A stretch of 13,577 nt of DNA from JBFJVZ01 sp041623895 (GTDB lineage Bacteria; Planctomycetota; Planctomycetia; Pirellulales; Pirellulaceae), in assembly GCA_041623895.1 (NCBI GenBank), contig JBFJVZ010000194.1, positions 1 to 13,577 on the forward strand, given 5' to 3'. The notes below the pieces were generated by a model that saw nothing but the letters and a program-made list of their open reading frames with translations, did no database searches and was not told where the DNA came from. Below, in pieces: positions 1 to 8,104 of this stretch (position 1 is the first letter of the stretch; every line of letters starts with the position of its first letter). The position numbers were made by a program, and so were the translations under genes.

Positions 1-3000
1 ATCAGTCTTATTCGCTACGCAATCGGCGGCGATCTCACCAAGGGTCGCAATGATCAGGTCACGGTTACGATCCAAGAACCAGTGGTCGCCATCAACTTCG
101 ATCAATTCAAATCGGCGTGCGGTATGTTCGTTCCATTCGCGGATTTCGTCGGTGTATACGAAATCGTCTTGCAGGGCTGCGAACGCCGTGATTGGGGAAT
201 TGAGTGGTGGACTTGGCTGAAAACGATAATTGTTCAACAACGGCCAATCAAGCCGCATTCCAGGTAAGATTGCCTTGATGAAGTCCGGGTCGTCCACAAA
301 TCGAGACAACGACATCAGATATTCCGGGCTGTTGTCTGAAACGAGCGCCTTAAGCAACACTTCACGATGCTGCCAGCGGTTCATCAGATGCGGTGCCGCA
401 GTTCCGGTCAGCAGGAAATGATCAGGCTCCAATCCATATTCATCGCGCAGACGTCGAATCACTTCCCAAGCGACAATTCCCCCGAAACTATGTCCCCAAA
501 TCACCACAGGACGATCGAAGAGCGGTGTCAACAGCGGCGCGATCTGATCCAGTAACTCTTCAACGTGTTCTACGACTGGCTCGGCGATGCGATTTTCGCG
601 GCCAGGTGTCTGCACGGCCAGGATGTCGAATCTCTGGGGCGGATTGAGCAGAAACTTGGTGAACAGTGACGCGCCGACACCCATCGAATGAAAACAAATC
701 AGCCGGCTGGGCGCGTCGGGGTCGCTGGATCCGCGAATCAGCCACGGGTTTACCACTTCAATACCATCCATGTCGGCCAGAGTAAACTCAGTCGTCTCAT
801 CACCCGAAGTATCTGCCGATCCTTCGTTGCCGGTCGCGTCTAACTCGGCAAGTAATTCTGTCGCCAGTGTCGCGATGCTGGGACCTTTGAGCAATTTGAT
901 CAGAGGCAATGTGATATCAAGCAATCGTCCAATCCAAATCTGCAAGTCCGTCAGCATCAGTGAATCAAGGCCGAGATTGTCAATGGACGCGGACACATCC
1001 AGTCTTTCTGGCGCAGCGTCAAGAATCTGCGCTAGCTTGCCCTTCAACTCTTCCTGCAGCCGCTGACCGGCCTCTTCGGGTTCCATCTCGGCCAACTCGG
1101 CGCGCAGACCCGTACCCGTGGAGCGGAAGGCACGCGCCAATGCCGCGTCCCCCATCAGCTCGATGAAGCGAGCATCCCGGGCTAGATGTGGATAGGCCAA
1201 ACGGAACCACGGCCAGTCAATCTGCGCAGTCATCCGCTGGACCGGTTGCTGAACAAATACAGTTTCCAGTTTGGCCAGCACATCGGTCAGTGTCATCACG
1301 AGCATGCCGTAGCTTTCCAACAATCCGATCACGTCCTGATTTTCATTCACTTCTCGTGACAATCCGGCATACTGGCCCAGAACGCCGAGGTTGACGGACG
1401 AAGCGGGCAAACCTTGTTGCCGCCGGTATTGGGCTAATGCGTCCTCGAAGTAATTAGCGGCGGCATAGTTCACCTGGCCAATGAAACCGAGCGCCGACGA
1501 GATCGACGAACACATCACGAAAAAGTCCAAGTCGGCGCCGGCGGCCAAGGTTGCTTCGTGCAAGTTCCAAGCGCCCTGTGCCTTTGGCGCAAACACCCGC
1601 TCGAACCGCCTCATATCAATATTTGGAATCGTGGCGTCATCCATCACGGCCGCAGCATGAAAGACTCCAGCCAACGGTGGCGCCCCGTTCTTGATTTGTT
1701 CCAGAACACCGTCGATCGCTGCCCGATCGGTGATGTCCGCCTTGGGCAACGAGACTTCAACACCTAGTGATTTCATCGTCTCGATCGCCGCTCGATCGGC
1801 ATCGATCTTGGGGCCGCTGCGGCTGAGCAAAACCAGATGGCGGGCGCCGTGGTCGGCCATCCAGCGGGCGACTTCCAATCCAAATCCACCAGCGCCACCG
1901 GCAATCAAATAGCTTCGATCGTGGCGGAACGTCGCTTTTCGAGGCGGACGCGTGCGGACTTGATCGTTCTCCATATTCATGACAATCTTGCCCGTATGGG
2001 CGGAGCGTGTCATGAATTTCATCGCCTCTGAGAGTTTGGAGATCGGAAACTTCGTCATCTGGAGCGGTTCTAGTTCTCCACGTTCGAACAATTCGACCAC
2101 GTCCGTCAGGATCCGCTGATGCAAAGCGGGTTTTTGCGCAGCAAGCCGATCGACATCAACAACGAAGTACGAGATGTTCTCGCCGAGCCGCTCCAAATCC
2201 AGCTTGCTATTACGATAAATGTCCGACTTTCCCAACTCGAGAAACCGGCCAAAAGGAGCGAGGCATTTTATGCTCTGGGTGATAAAGCGGCCCGTCAGAG
2301 AATTCAGTACGACATCGACGCCACGTCCTTCGGTGGCTTCCATCACTTGATTGGAGAATTCGAGCACGCGTGAATCGAAGACATGCTGAATGCCCATTCG
2401 CCGCAAGTAGTCGCGTTTCTCTTTTGTCCCCGCCGTGGCAATCACGGTCGCACCGGCGCGGTGAGCTAGTTGAATCGCCGCACCACCGACGCCGCCGGCG
2501 GCAGAATGAATGAGCACCGTCTCACCGCGCTCGATGCGGGCCAGATGACACAAAGAGTACCAAGCCGTTACGAATGCAAGCGGAACGGCGGCGGCCTCGG
2601 TCGGCGTAAGTGTTTCGGGTCGGCGGACCACGTGATGTGCCCGTGTGATAGCTCGTCCACAAAAGCCCTCCGACACACGAGCGATCACGTCGTCGCCCGC
2701 CTGGAGATGCTTGACACCGGGTCCAGTGCGGAGCACGCGGCCTGAAACCTCGTGCCCCAAACGTTGCCCGGTAAGGCCACCTGCTACCGCGATTTCGGGG
2801 AGCGAACCCAAGGCATTGATGATGTCCTTAAACGACAATCCCGCCGCCTGAACAGCAATTTCAACTTCCTCTTGCCCCGGCTCTCGTAAAGGCGGGCGGC
2901 GAAAGTTGATGTGATCGAGCATGCCTTGATCGCGCAGATCGGCACGGTAGCTACCTCCAGAACCAGGCTCTTCGGAAACCGCCGCAGATTCCGCAGAATC

Positions 3001-6000
3001 CCGATCAAGGGGAAGCAATTGCCGCACATAGCGATCCAAGCCGCGGAGGGCAACTTCCGATTCGTCTTGGTCACGCCGCACATGGATCAGTTCGTCGACG
3101 AGTGAATTGACTTCCGGGGGCGTGATTTCAGCGCTCAGGTCGATCAGCGTCAGTGGAACGTTGGGACACTCGTTGTTGATGACCCGTGACATGCCGTGCA
3201 GAATCGCCTGCCCCAGATCAAGCTGCCTGTCACCATCCACGTGCGAGGCGCCATTAGTAACAACACACAAACGCGGCACTCCCTCGCGACGAAGCAACAT
3301 CTGGGCAAGATGCAAAAGTGCCGGAACATGGGGGCAGTTCGACAGTCCCTGCCAGTCAGTGTTGTTGTTCCCAGACAGCCCTGCCATGAACACCAGCAGC
3401 GTCCGCCGGTCCAGCGGAATGTTCGACATCCGTTCACCGATGGGCTCGTCGGAACTGGCAGAGATGATCGACGGCCGAAGTCCTTCTTCCGTCAACCTGG
3501 CAGCCACCTTGTCGACGACTTCCTGCTGGCCCGACCCTTGATCGGCGGGAACCATTAAGACGGCGGTGGTGAAATCAAAGTTGCGTCCGTGAATCTCGGC
3601 GTCGCGCGGCGTATGCGTCCACTGATATTCGTAACAACCTTCATACACAGAGTCTGTCTGCTGCGAGCCGGCACCAGAGAGTCTCTTACCTTCCAAGCCG
3701 AGCACCTCGGCGACAAGCTCGCCCGACTCATCAAAGATGACGGTGTCTCCACACAGGTATTGTTCGTCATTGCGCGTGATCAGAACGCGGGCCCACACGT
3801 TTTGCGTTGGCCGACGGTAGAAACGCACCCGATCGATGTGATGCGGCAAATAGATGCGCTCGGGGTTGCCGAGTCGATGGACATCCGCAAACACCACGTG
3901 CAGACAGGCATCCAGAAGGGCGGGATGAATGTTGTTCCGCCGGGTTTCGTTACCCAGCTCATCAGGCAACTGCAACTGGGCAAGCCATTCATGGCAATGA
4001 CGTTGAAGCTCATGATGCCGCAAGTGCGTGATCAGCCGGAATCTCTCTCCGTAAGCCAGACCAGCCGTGTACAAATGCTCATAAAACTGATCAATCGGAA
4101 CCTCTGGTTCGTCCTTAAATCGAAGCTTAACGTGGTCCAGTTTTTCCGTTGATGGCTCAAAACGATCGTGTGCCGCATTGATGCGACCGGAGGAATGCCT
4201 CGACCAACTCGCTTCAATTGAGTCCTCATTGGCAACGCGGCTACAGATTCGATAGTCACCATCACCAGAGACAATCTCCAGCCGCACATCCAGCGGGTGG
4301 CGGCTATTGTCCGGAATGATCAAGGGCGAATCAAAATACAAGTTTTCCAGGAAGAACGACCCATGACGAACCTGCTTTGTCGCCACTGCCCAGGCCAGTT
4401 CCAAGTGCCCGGTTGCTGGGAAGACAATTTCGCCGTCCACCTGATGATCGCGAAGATATGGGAACCTGTTCAGATCCAGCGAAGCATCCCACACCGCCAG
4501 GCCCTCTTCAGTGACCAGTTCCGTTTGTCGTTTTAGGAAAGGATGCTCAAACGGCCCCCGACGCAATTCTGCCGCCGCCGGGGATTCGAACCAGTAGCGG
4601 TTGTGCCGCCACGGGTTCTTCGGCAGTCGAACGTATTGCGGATCCGAGCCGAACATCGACTCTGTATTCGGCTGGAATCCACGGGACACAAGTCGCGCCA
4701 GGCTTTGCAGGAACACGGTCACCTCCGGCTCCTTGCGGGTCATGGACGGCGCGATCATGGCATCGGCATTGAGCGTTTCGATCAACGCCTCGGCGCCGCG
4801 AACCAGCACGGGATGGGGACCAATTTCCACAAAGGTATCGAAGCCGTCCCTGACCATGGCTCGTAAAGCATCGGTGAACAGGACTGGTTTCCGTACATTT
4901 TGGTACCAGTAATCCCCGTTCAGGTGCTGGCCGTCTTCGCGGACGCCCGTAACCGTGGAGTACAAACGCGATTCAGCCTGGACGCCTTGCACGTGGGCCA
5001 ACGACTCCAGCATCATGTCCTTGATCGGCTCCATGTGGTGGCTGTGATAGGCCACTTCGACCTTGACTGGCCGATTGAAGACGCCGCGTGACTCCAGCTT
5101 TTCGGCAATCCGCTCCAGCGGCTCTGTGTCGCCGGACAAGGTCAGCATTTCTGGACCGTTGACGGCACCGATCGAAACACCATCGTAACTAGCGATCAAG
5201 TCGCGAGCATCTTCCAGCGACAGCCCAACGGCCAGCATGCCGCCTTTGCCGGCAGCCCGATTCTGGGCCTGCGAACGTCGGTAGATCACTTCCACCGCTT
5301 GCTGCAAAGTCAAAGCACCAGCCGCGAACCCCGCGGCCACTTCGCCAATGGAGTGACCGACAACGCCCGCCGGACGGATCCCGTAGTGCTCGTACAGCTT
5401 GACCAGCGAAATTTGAATCGCCATCACGGCCGGCTGCACAACCACCGTGCTGTTGATCTTGGAGTCGCCTTCTTGCTGCTGCAGTTCCGCCAGCAGCGAC
5501 CAACCGGCGAGCTCTTGAAAAAGCACGTCGATCTCTTCCATCGACTGGCGAAAGATTTTTTCCCGCTGCATCAGTTGCAGACCCATGCGAGCCCACTGGC
5601 CGCCCTGGCCGGAGAAGACGAACGCCAGCTTCGGTTCCTTCTTGTGGGCGATGGTGGCCGTCATCGTTTCCGAATCGACTTCGCCATCGGCGAATCTCCG
5701 CAGGCGGTGCTCGATGTCTTTCGCAGACTCGCCCACCACCGCAACCAGATGCGGGTAATGACTGCGACGGGCAAAAGCCGAATAGGCTATGTCCTCAAGA
5801 GCATGTTCCGTGTTTGCCAAAAAGTCGGCATGCCTGAGAGCCAGCGTTCGCAGCGATTCGCGGTGGACAGCACTTAATATGTATAACGTCGCAGGAAACG
5901 AAGCCTTGCCATTGGTCTGGACTTGCCGCTCATGAGGGGCGCGCGTCTTGAGCTCGGCAGCATTGATTTCTTGTAAGACGACATGGGCATTGGCACCGCC

Positions 6001-7314
6001 GGCGCCGAACGAATTGACCCCCACCGTCAACGGATGATCGCTTCGCTTTAGCGGCAACGACTCGGTCGGCACCTGCAAGCGATAATGCTCCCAGGGGATA
6101 GCGGGATTCGGCTGGTGGAAATGCAAGTTCGGTGGAGCAACACCGTGTTGCGCCGTGAGCACGCCTTTGATGAAGCCGGCAATTCCCGAGGCGCCCTCCA
6201 AATGACCCAGGTTGGTCTTCACCGAACCAATGATTAAATCCGGCTGCTGCTCGCTGCGCTCAAATCCCAGCACGGACCCGAGTGCGGAAGTTTCCACAGG
6301 ATCACCTACCGGTGTCCCGGTCCCGTGTGCTTCGACGTAATTCACCGTCGATGGATCGATCCCCGCTTCCGCATAGACGCTTTCCAGCAGCGCAACTTGC
6401 GAAACAACGTTGGGCACGGTATAGCCTTCAGGGGTATAGCCATCCTGGTTCGCAGCCGAACCGCGCACACAGGCGTAGATTGAATCACCATCAGCGAGCG
6501 CTCTGCGCAGTGGTTTCAGGATCACCACGCCCACGCCTTCACCGCGGACATAGCCGTTGGCGGATTCGTCAAAGGCTTTGCAGTACTGGTCCGGGTTCAG
6601 GAATCTGCCTTTGGACAACATGATCGACGGTTCCGGTCGCAGCATCAAATTGACGCCACCGGCGACCGCCATCTCCGCTTCCCCGTTCCAAACGCTTTGG
6701 CAGGCCAGATGCAGCGCTGTTAATGACGCCGAACAGGCGGTATCGAGAGTGATGCTGGGCCCAGTCAAATTGAAGTCGTAGGAGATTCGATTCGCCAACG
6801 AACAAATCGCGGTCCCCATCGCGACGTGCGCACTGATCTCATCGCGCTGATCGCTGGCCGATTGCATGCACAGGTAGTCGTACATGAATGACCCGATGAA
6901 GACAGCCGTCCGCGTGCCTTCGAATTGGTCGCGCCGCAGCCCGGCGTCCTCCATCGCTTCGTGCGTGACTTCCAAGAGCAAGCGTTGCTGCGGGTCAATC
7001 CGCTGGGCGGCAGCAGGAAAGTAGCCGAAGAACTCGCCGTCGAACTGGTCAACACCGTCCATGAACCCGCCCTTCGCGTTTCGAATAACGCCCGACTTCT
7101 CAGGATCGGTATCGTGGAACCGGGAGTGGAACCAGCGGTCTTCCGGTACATCGCAAATGGCATCGATGCCCTGCAGCAAGGCTTCCCAAAATGCTGACGG
7201 CGAATCGATCCCGCCGGGCAGTCGGCAGCCGATACCTATGACGGCCAGTGGTTCTCGGTTTGGGCGGTCTAGATTCTTGACAACGGAATTAGATGATTCG
7301 GGACTGGATGGCAC
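1..7314 (-). CDS. Single-module fully reducing type I polyketide synthase (KS-AT-DH-ER-KR-ACP-TE), 3' end cut by window
   Basis: A multidomain enzyme that should extend an acyl chain with malonyl units, reduce each unit fully and release the product by thioesterase. One frame is open for 2438 codons with no stop before base 1; the C-terminus lies just outside. Domains by residue: KS 21-447 (EPLAVIGIG; DTACSAS Cys194; EAHGTGTP His330; NLGHLEG His371); AT ~559-900 (GHSIGE Ser655; VAYHSHHM; PWRHNRYW linker 901-908); DH ~925-1190 (H957-x3-G-x4-P966; D1135-x3-H1139); structural KR half ~1230-1450; ER ~1459-1770 (HSAAGGVGG from 1603); KR ~1795-2010 (GGAGGFG 1806-1812; Lys1911, Ser1937, Tyr1950, Asn1954); ACP ~2070-2150 (GLDSL, Ser2118); TE from ~2200 (GHSFGG Ser2276, His2411). 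There is no methyltransferase and no N-terminal docking segment. GTG 7314 was chosen because no ATG lies between the upstream stop (7432-7434) and the KS; GTG 7347 is the alternative. Iterative use and a fatty-acid-like product are inferred. Confidence 0.95.
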   Translation of the reverse strand, partial: MPSSPESSNSVVKNLDRPNREPLAVIGIGCRLPGGIDSPSAFWEALLQGIDAICDVPEDRWFHSRFHDTDPEKSGVIRNAKGGFMDGVDQFDGEFFGYFPAAAQRIDPQQRLLLEVTHEAMEDAGLRRDQFEGTRTAVFIGSFMYDYLCMQSASDQRDEISAHVAMGTAICSLANRISYDFNLTGPSITLDTACSASLTALHLACQSVWNGEAEMAVAGGVNLMLRPEPSIMLSKGRFLNPDQYCKAFDESANGYVRGEGVGVVILKPLRRALADGDSIYACVRGSAANQDGYTPEGYTVPNVVSQVALLESVYAEAGIDPSTVNYVEAHGTGTPVGDPVETSALGSVLGFERSEQQPDLIIGSVKTNLGHLEGASGIAGFIKGVLTAQHGVAPPNLHFHQPNPAIPWEHYRLQVPTESLPLKRSDHPLTVGVNSFGAGGANAHVVLQEINAAELKTRAPHERQVQTNGKASFPATLYILSAVHRESLRTLALRHADFLANTEHALEDIAYSAFARRSHYPHLVAVVGESAKDIEHRLRRFADGEVDSETMTATIAHKKEPKLAFVFSGQGGQWARMGLQLMQREKIFRQSMEEIDVLFQELAGWSLLAELQQQEGDSKINSTVVVQPAVMAIQISLVKLYEHYGIRPAGVVGHSIGEVAAGFAAGALTLQQAVEVIYRRSQAQNRAAGKGGMLAVGLSLEDARDLIASYDGVSIGAVNGPEMLTLSGDTEPLERIAEKLESRGVFNRPVKVEVAYHSHHMEPIKDMMLESLAHVQGVQAESRLYSTVTGVREDGQHLNGDYWYQNVRKPVLFTDALRAMVRDGFDTFVEIGPHPVLVRGAEALIETLNADAMIAPSMTRKEPEVTVFLQSLARLVSRGFQPNTESMFGSDPQYVRLPKNPWRHNRYWFESPAAAELRRGPFEHPFLKRQTELVTEEGLAVWDASLDLNRFPYLRDHQVDGEIVFPATGHLELAWAVATKQVRHGSFFLENLYFDSPLIIPDNSRHPLDVRLEIVSGDGDYRICSRVANEDSIEASWSRHSSGRINAAHDRFEPSTEKLDHVKLRFKDEPEVPIDQFYEHLYTAGLAYGERFRLITHLRHHELQRHCHEWLAQLQLPDELGNETRRNNIHPALLDACLHVVFADVHRLGNPERIYLPHHIDRVRFYRRPTQNVWARVLITRNDEQYLCGDTVIFDESGELVAEVLGLEGKRLSGAGSQQTDSVYEGCYEYQWTHTPRDAEIHGRNFDFTTAVLMVPADQGSGQQEVVDKVAARLTEEGLRPSIISASSDEPIGERMSNIPLDRRTLLVFMAGLSGNNNTDWQGLSNCPHVPALLHLAQMLLRREGVPRLCVVTNGASHVDGDRQLDLGQAILHGMSRVINNECPNVPLTLIDLSAEITPPEVNSLVDELIHVRRDQDESEVALRGLDRYVRQLLPLDRDSAESAAVSEEPGSGGSYRADLRDQGMLDHINFRRPPLREPGQEEVEIAVQAAGLSFKDIINALGSLPEIAVAGGLTGQRLGHEVSGRVLRTGPGVKHLQAGDDVIARVSEGFCGRAITRAHHVVRRPETLTPTEAAAVPLAFVTAWYSLCHLARIERGETVLIHSAAGGVGGAAIQLAHRAGATVIATAGTKEKRDYLRRMGIQHVFDSRVLEFSNQVMEATEGRGVDVVLNSLTGRFITQSIKCLAPFGRFLELGKSDIYRNSKLDLERLGENISYFVVDVDRLAAQKPALHQRILTDVVELFERGELEPLQMTKFPISKLSEAMKFMTRSAHTGKIVMNMENDQVRTRPPRKATFRHDRSYLIAGGAGGFGLEVARWMADHGARHLVLLSRSGPKIDADRAAIETMKSLGVEVSLPKADITDRAAIDGVLEQIKNGAPPLAGVFHAAAVMDDATIPNIDMRRFERVFAPKAQGAWNLHEATLAAGADLDFFVMCSSISSALGFIGQVNYAAANYFEDALAQYRRQQGLPASSVNLGVLGQYAGLSREVNENQDVIGLLESYGMLVMTLTDVLAKLETVFVQQPVQRMTAQIDWPWFRLAYPHLARDARFIELMGDAALARAFRSTGTGLRAELAEMEPEEAGQRLQEELKGKLAQILDAAPERLDVSASIDNLGLDSLMLTDLQIWIGRLLDITLPLIKLLKGPSIATLATELLAELDATGNEGSADTSGDETTEFTLADMDGIEVVNPWLIRGSSDPDAPSRLICFHSMGVGASLFTKFLLNPPQRFDILAVQTPGRENRIAEPVVEHVEELLDQIAPLLTPLFDRPVVIWGHSFGGIVAWEVIRRLRDEYGLEPDHFLLTGTAAPHLMNRWQHREVLLKALVSDNSPEYLMSLSRFVDDPDFIKAILPGMRLDWPLLNNYRFQPSPPLNSPITAFAALQDDFVYTDEIREWNEHTARRFELIEVDGDHWFLDRNRDLIIATLGEIAADCVANKTD

Positions 7315-7322
7315 GGTGGGAA

Positions 7323-7327
7323 CCCCT
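7323..7327 (-). promoter_or_regulatory. Ribosome binding site supporting the PKS GTG start
   Basis: On the minus strand AGGGG lies 8 bases before GTG 7312-7314. The other in-frame candidate, GTG 7345-7347, has only a weak purine run before it. This site is the main reason for preferring the shorter start, which puts the KS signature EPLAVIGIG at residue 21, a normal distance for a stand-alone KS. Confidence 0.5.
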
Positions 7328-7464
7328 GGCAGTTTCTGCGACCACACGAAATCTGTTTTCTCAACGGACCCGGCGCAGCATCTACATGCGCCAAGATCGC
7401 TGTCCGATCTGCCCCGGGGGAAGCAATATTTTTAAGGAAAGGAAATGGGTTAAATCAGCACACC

Positions 7465-7494
7465 ATATTAGCAACTGATCAGATCCCCCGCCAA
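7465..7494 (-). promoter_or_regulatory. Candidate promoter for the PKS gene
   Basis: Reading the minus strand, TAATAT (7470-7465) is preceded directly by TGC, giving an extended -10 of the TGn type. TTGGCG (7494-7489) lies 18 bases upstream as a possible -35. Both hexamers match the sigma-70 consensus at four of six positions. Transcription would begin near 7458 and leave a leader of about 145 bases before GTG 7314. No sigma-54 (-24/-12) spacing fits this stretch. This is pattern matching only. Confidence 0.3.
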
Positions 7495-7633
7495 TCAATC
7501 CGGCTGCTGAGCCTCCTTTTCACGGGCTTAAACTCGCAGACGTGCAACCCAGCGTCGGCATTCCTTACCCAGATGGGTCAAACCAATCGTCCCTGCAGGC
7601 GTGAGTCGGATTCAGGTGAACGAACCGCCGTCC

Positions 7634-7677
7634 AAGTCCTGACTATTCTGCTGCCAGGACGTGGAGAGGGTCCGGCT
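7634..7677. repeat. Dispersed hairpin repeat, family A, degenerate copy 1
   Basis: The core is GTCCTG (7636-7641), a 13-base loop, then CAGGAC (7655-7660), a perfect 6-bp inverted repeat. The right flank, GTGGAGAGGGTCCGGCTT, closely resembles the flank of the intact copy at 13368-13423 (AAGGAGAGTGTCCGGCTT). The left flank keeps only AA before GTCCTG, so the outer stem has decayed. The loop end TATTCTGCTGC is nearly shared with the copy at 7832. Confidence 0.6.
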
Positions 7678-7710
7678 TACAAAGTGCCAGCTTAACGATC
7701 ACAAAGAAGA

Positions 7711-7781
7711 ACCACGGAGTGGTGGCAGCATCTAGCCTGGGGTGAACCAGCGAGCGTCAGCGAAGTTGGTGTAACCCCAGG
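7711..7781. repeat. Dispersed palindromic repeat, family B, copy 1 (complete)
   Basis: It starts with a small stem ACCAC-gga-GTGGT (7711-7723) followed at once by GGCAGC (7724-7729). A longer stem comes next: CCTGGGGT (7736-7743) pairs perfectly with ACCCCAGG (7774-7781) across a 30-base loop. The same layout recurs at 13509-13577, with the first stem changed in sequence but still paired. It encodes nothing recognisable. Such small palindromic units in gaps fit REP or MITE-type elements; no mobilising gene is seen. Confidence 0.65.
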
Positions 7782-7831
7782 AAGATGAGACCGGAATAAA
7801 CCCCCGCGGCGATTTGGCGGCTACGCCGAAC

Positions 7832-7863
7832 GTCCTGGGTATTCCGCTGCCAGGACAAGTCCT
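7832..7863. repeat. Dispersed hairpin repeat, family A, copy 2 (core only)
   Basis: GTCCTG (7832-7837) and CAGGAC (7851-7856) flank a 13-base loop ending TATTCCGCTGC, almost the same as the loop end of copy 1. AAGTCCTG follows directly (7857-7864), so CAGGAC could pair with either neighbour. The long outer arms of the intact copy at 13368 are missing. Confidence 0.55.
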
Positions 7864-7995
7864 GAGCCTACGTAAAACTCTCGCCCAGGTGTTTTAGGGG
7901 CCGTTGTTTTCAACCATCTTTCCGCGGCCAATGGTGCTCCATTGACCCCTATCGCAAAAACGGTTCCAGGCGTCCTCTGCGCTGAATCGATTTTT

Positions 7996-8004
7996 TGCTA
8001 TCCT
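7996..8004 (+). promoter_or_regulatory. Candidate extended -10 element for carB
   Basis: TGCTATCCT reads as TGn followed by TATCCT (four of six matches to TATAAT), just after a run of six T. No convincing -35 lies 16-18 bases upstream, so this would depend on the extended -10. Initiation near 8011 would give a leader of about 94 bases to GTG 8105. The assignment is weak. Confidence 0.22.
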
Positions 8005-8104
8005 CGCTGAAATTTGCTCGGCCTGCGGAGTTGGATCCGATCCTCGGTTGGCCGGCAAGTTGCAAACCTTTTTCTCTGCCGACTTCACTACCCGGGATCA
8101 GTCT

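Larger units (their letters stand above)
7315..8104. other. Divergent intergenic region between PKS and carB
   Basis: This gap of about 790 bases separates two genes transcribed away from each other. I see no credible gene in it: short frames in either direction are full of palindromes and resemble no known protein. It contains the PKS leader and candidate promoter (7315-7500), a stretch with nothing recognisable (about 7500-7630), three repeat elements (7634-7677, 7711-7781, 7832-7863), a short unremarkable stretch, and the carB promoter candidate and leader (7996-8104). Confidence 0.7.

Noticed and set aside
3200..3610. Possible methyltransferase domain between DH and ER of the PKS
   Set aside because: The segment is too short and lacks a SAM-binding glycine motif; its RLCVVTNGASH strand and GMSRVINNE pattern fit the structural half of a ketoreductase.
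3589..4152. Plus-strand open frame (187 codons) inside the PKS
   Set aside because: Antisense to the DH and structural KR region, where the minus strand encodes conserved catalytic motifs; no family resemblance.
5299..5877. Plus-strand open frame (192 codons) inside the PKS
   Set aside because: Antisense to the AT domain, including the GHSIGE active site; histidine- and arginine-rich composition typical of a shadow frame.
7061..7478. Short plus-strand frames across the PKS start
   Set aside because: They overlap the KS coding sequence and the PKS leader and have no supporting ribosome site or conserved sequence.
7315..7500. Sigma-54 (-24/-12) promoter that could link the PKS to the NtrC-type regulator
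   Set aside because: I looked for GG-N10-GC on the minus strand; the nearest GG and GC pairs have the wrong spacing (12 or 18 bases).
7567..7578. Dyad ACCCA-ga-TGGGT that resembles an operator
   Set aside because: Only 5-bp arms, a single copy, and not positioned over either candidate promoter; chance is sufficient.
7630..7870. Possible CRISPR array from the repeated GTCCTG/CAGGAC units
   Set aside because: The units are few, differ in sequence and spacing, and are self-complementary hairpins without uniform spacers or cas genes.
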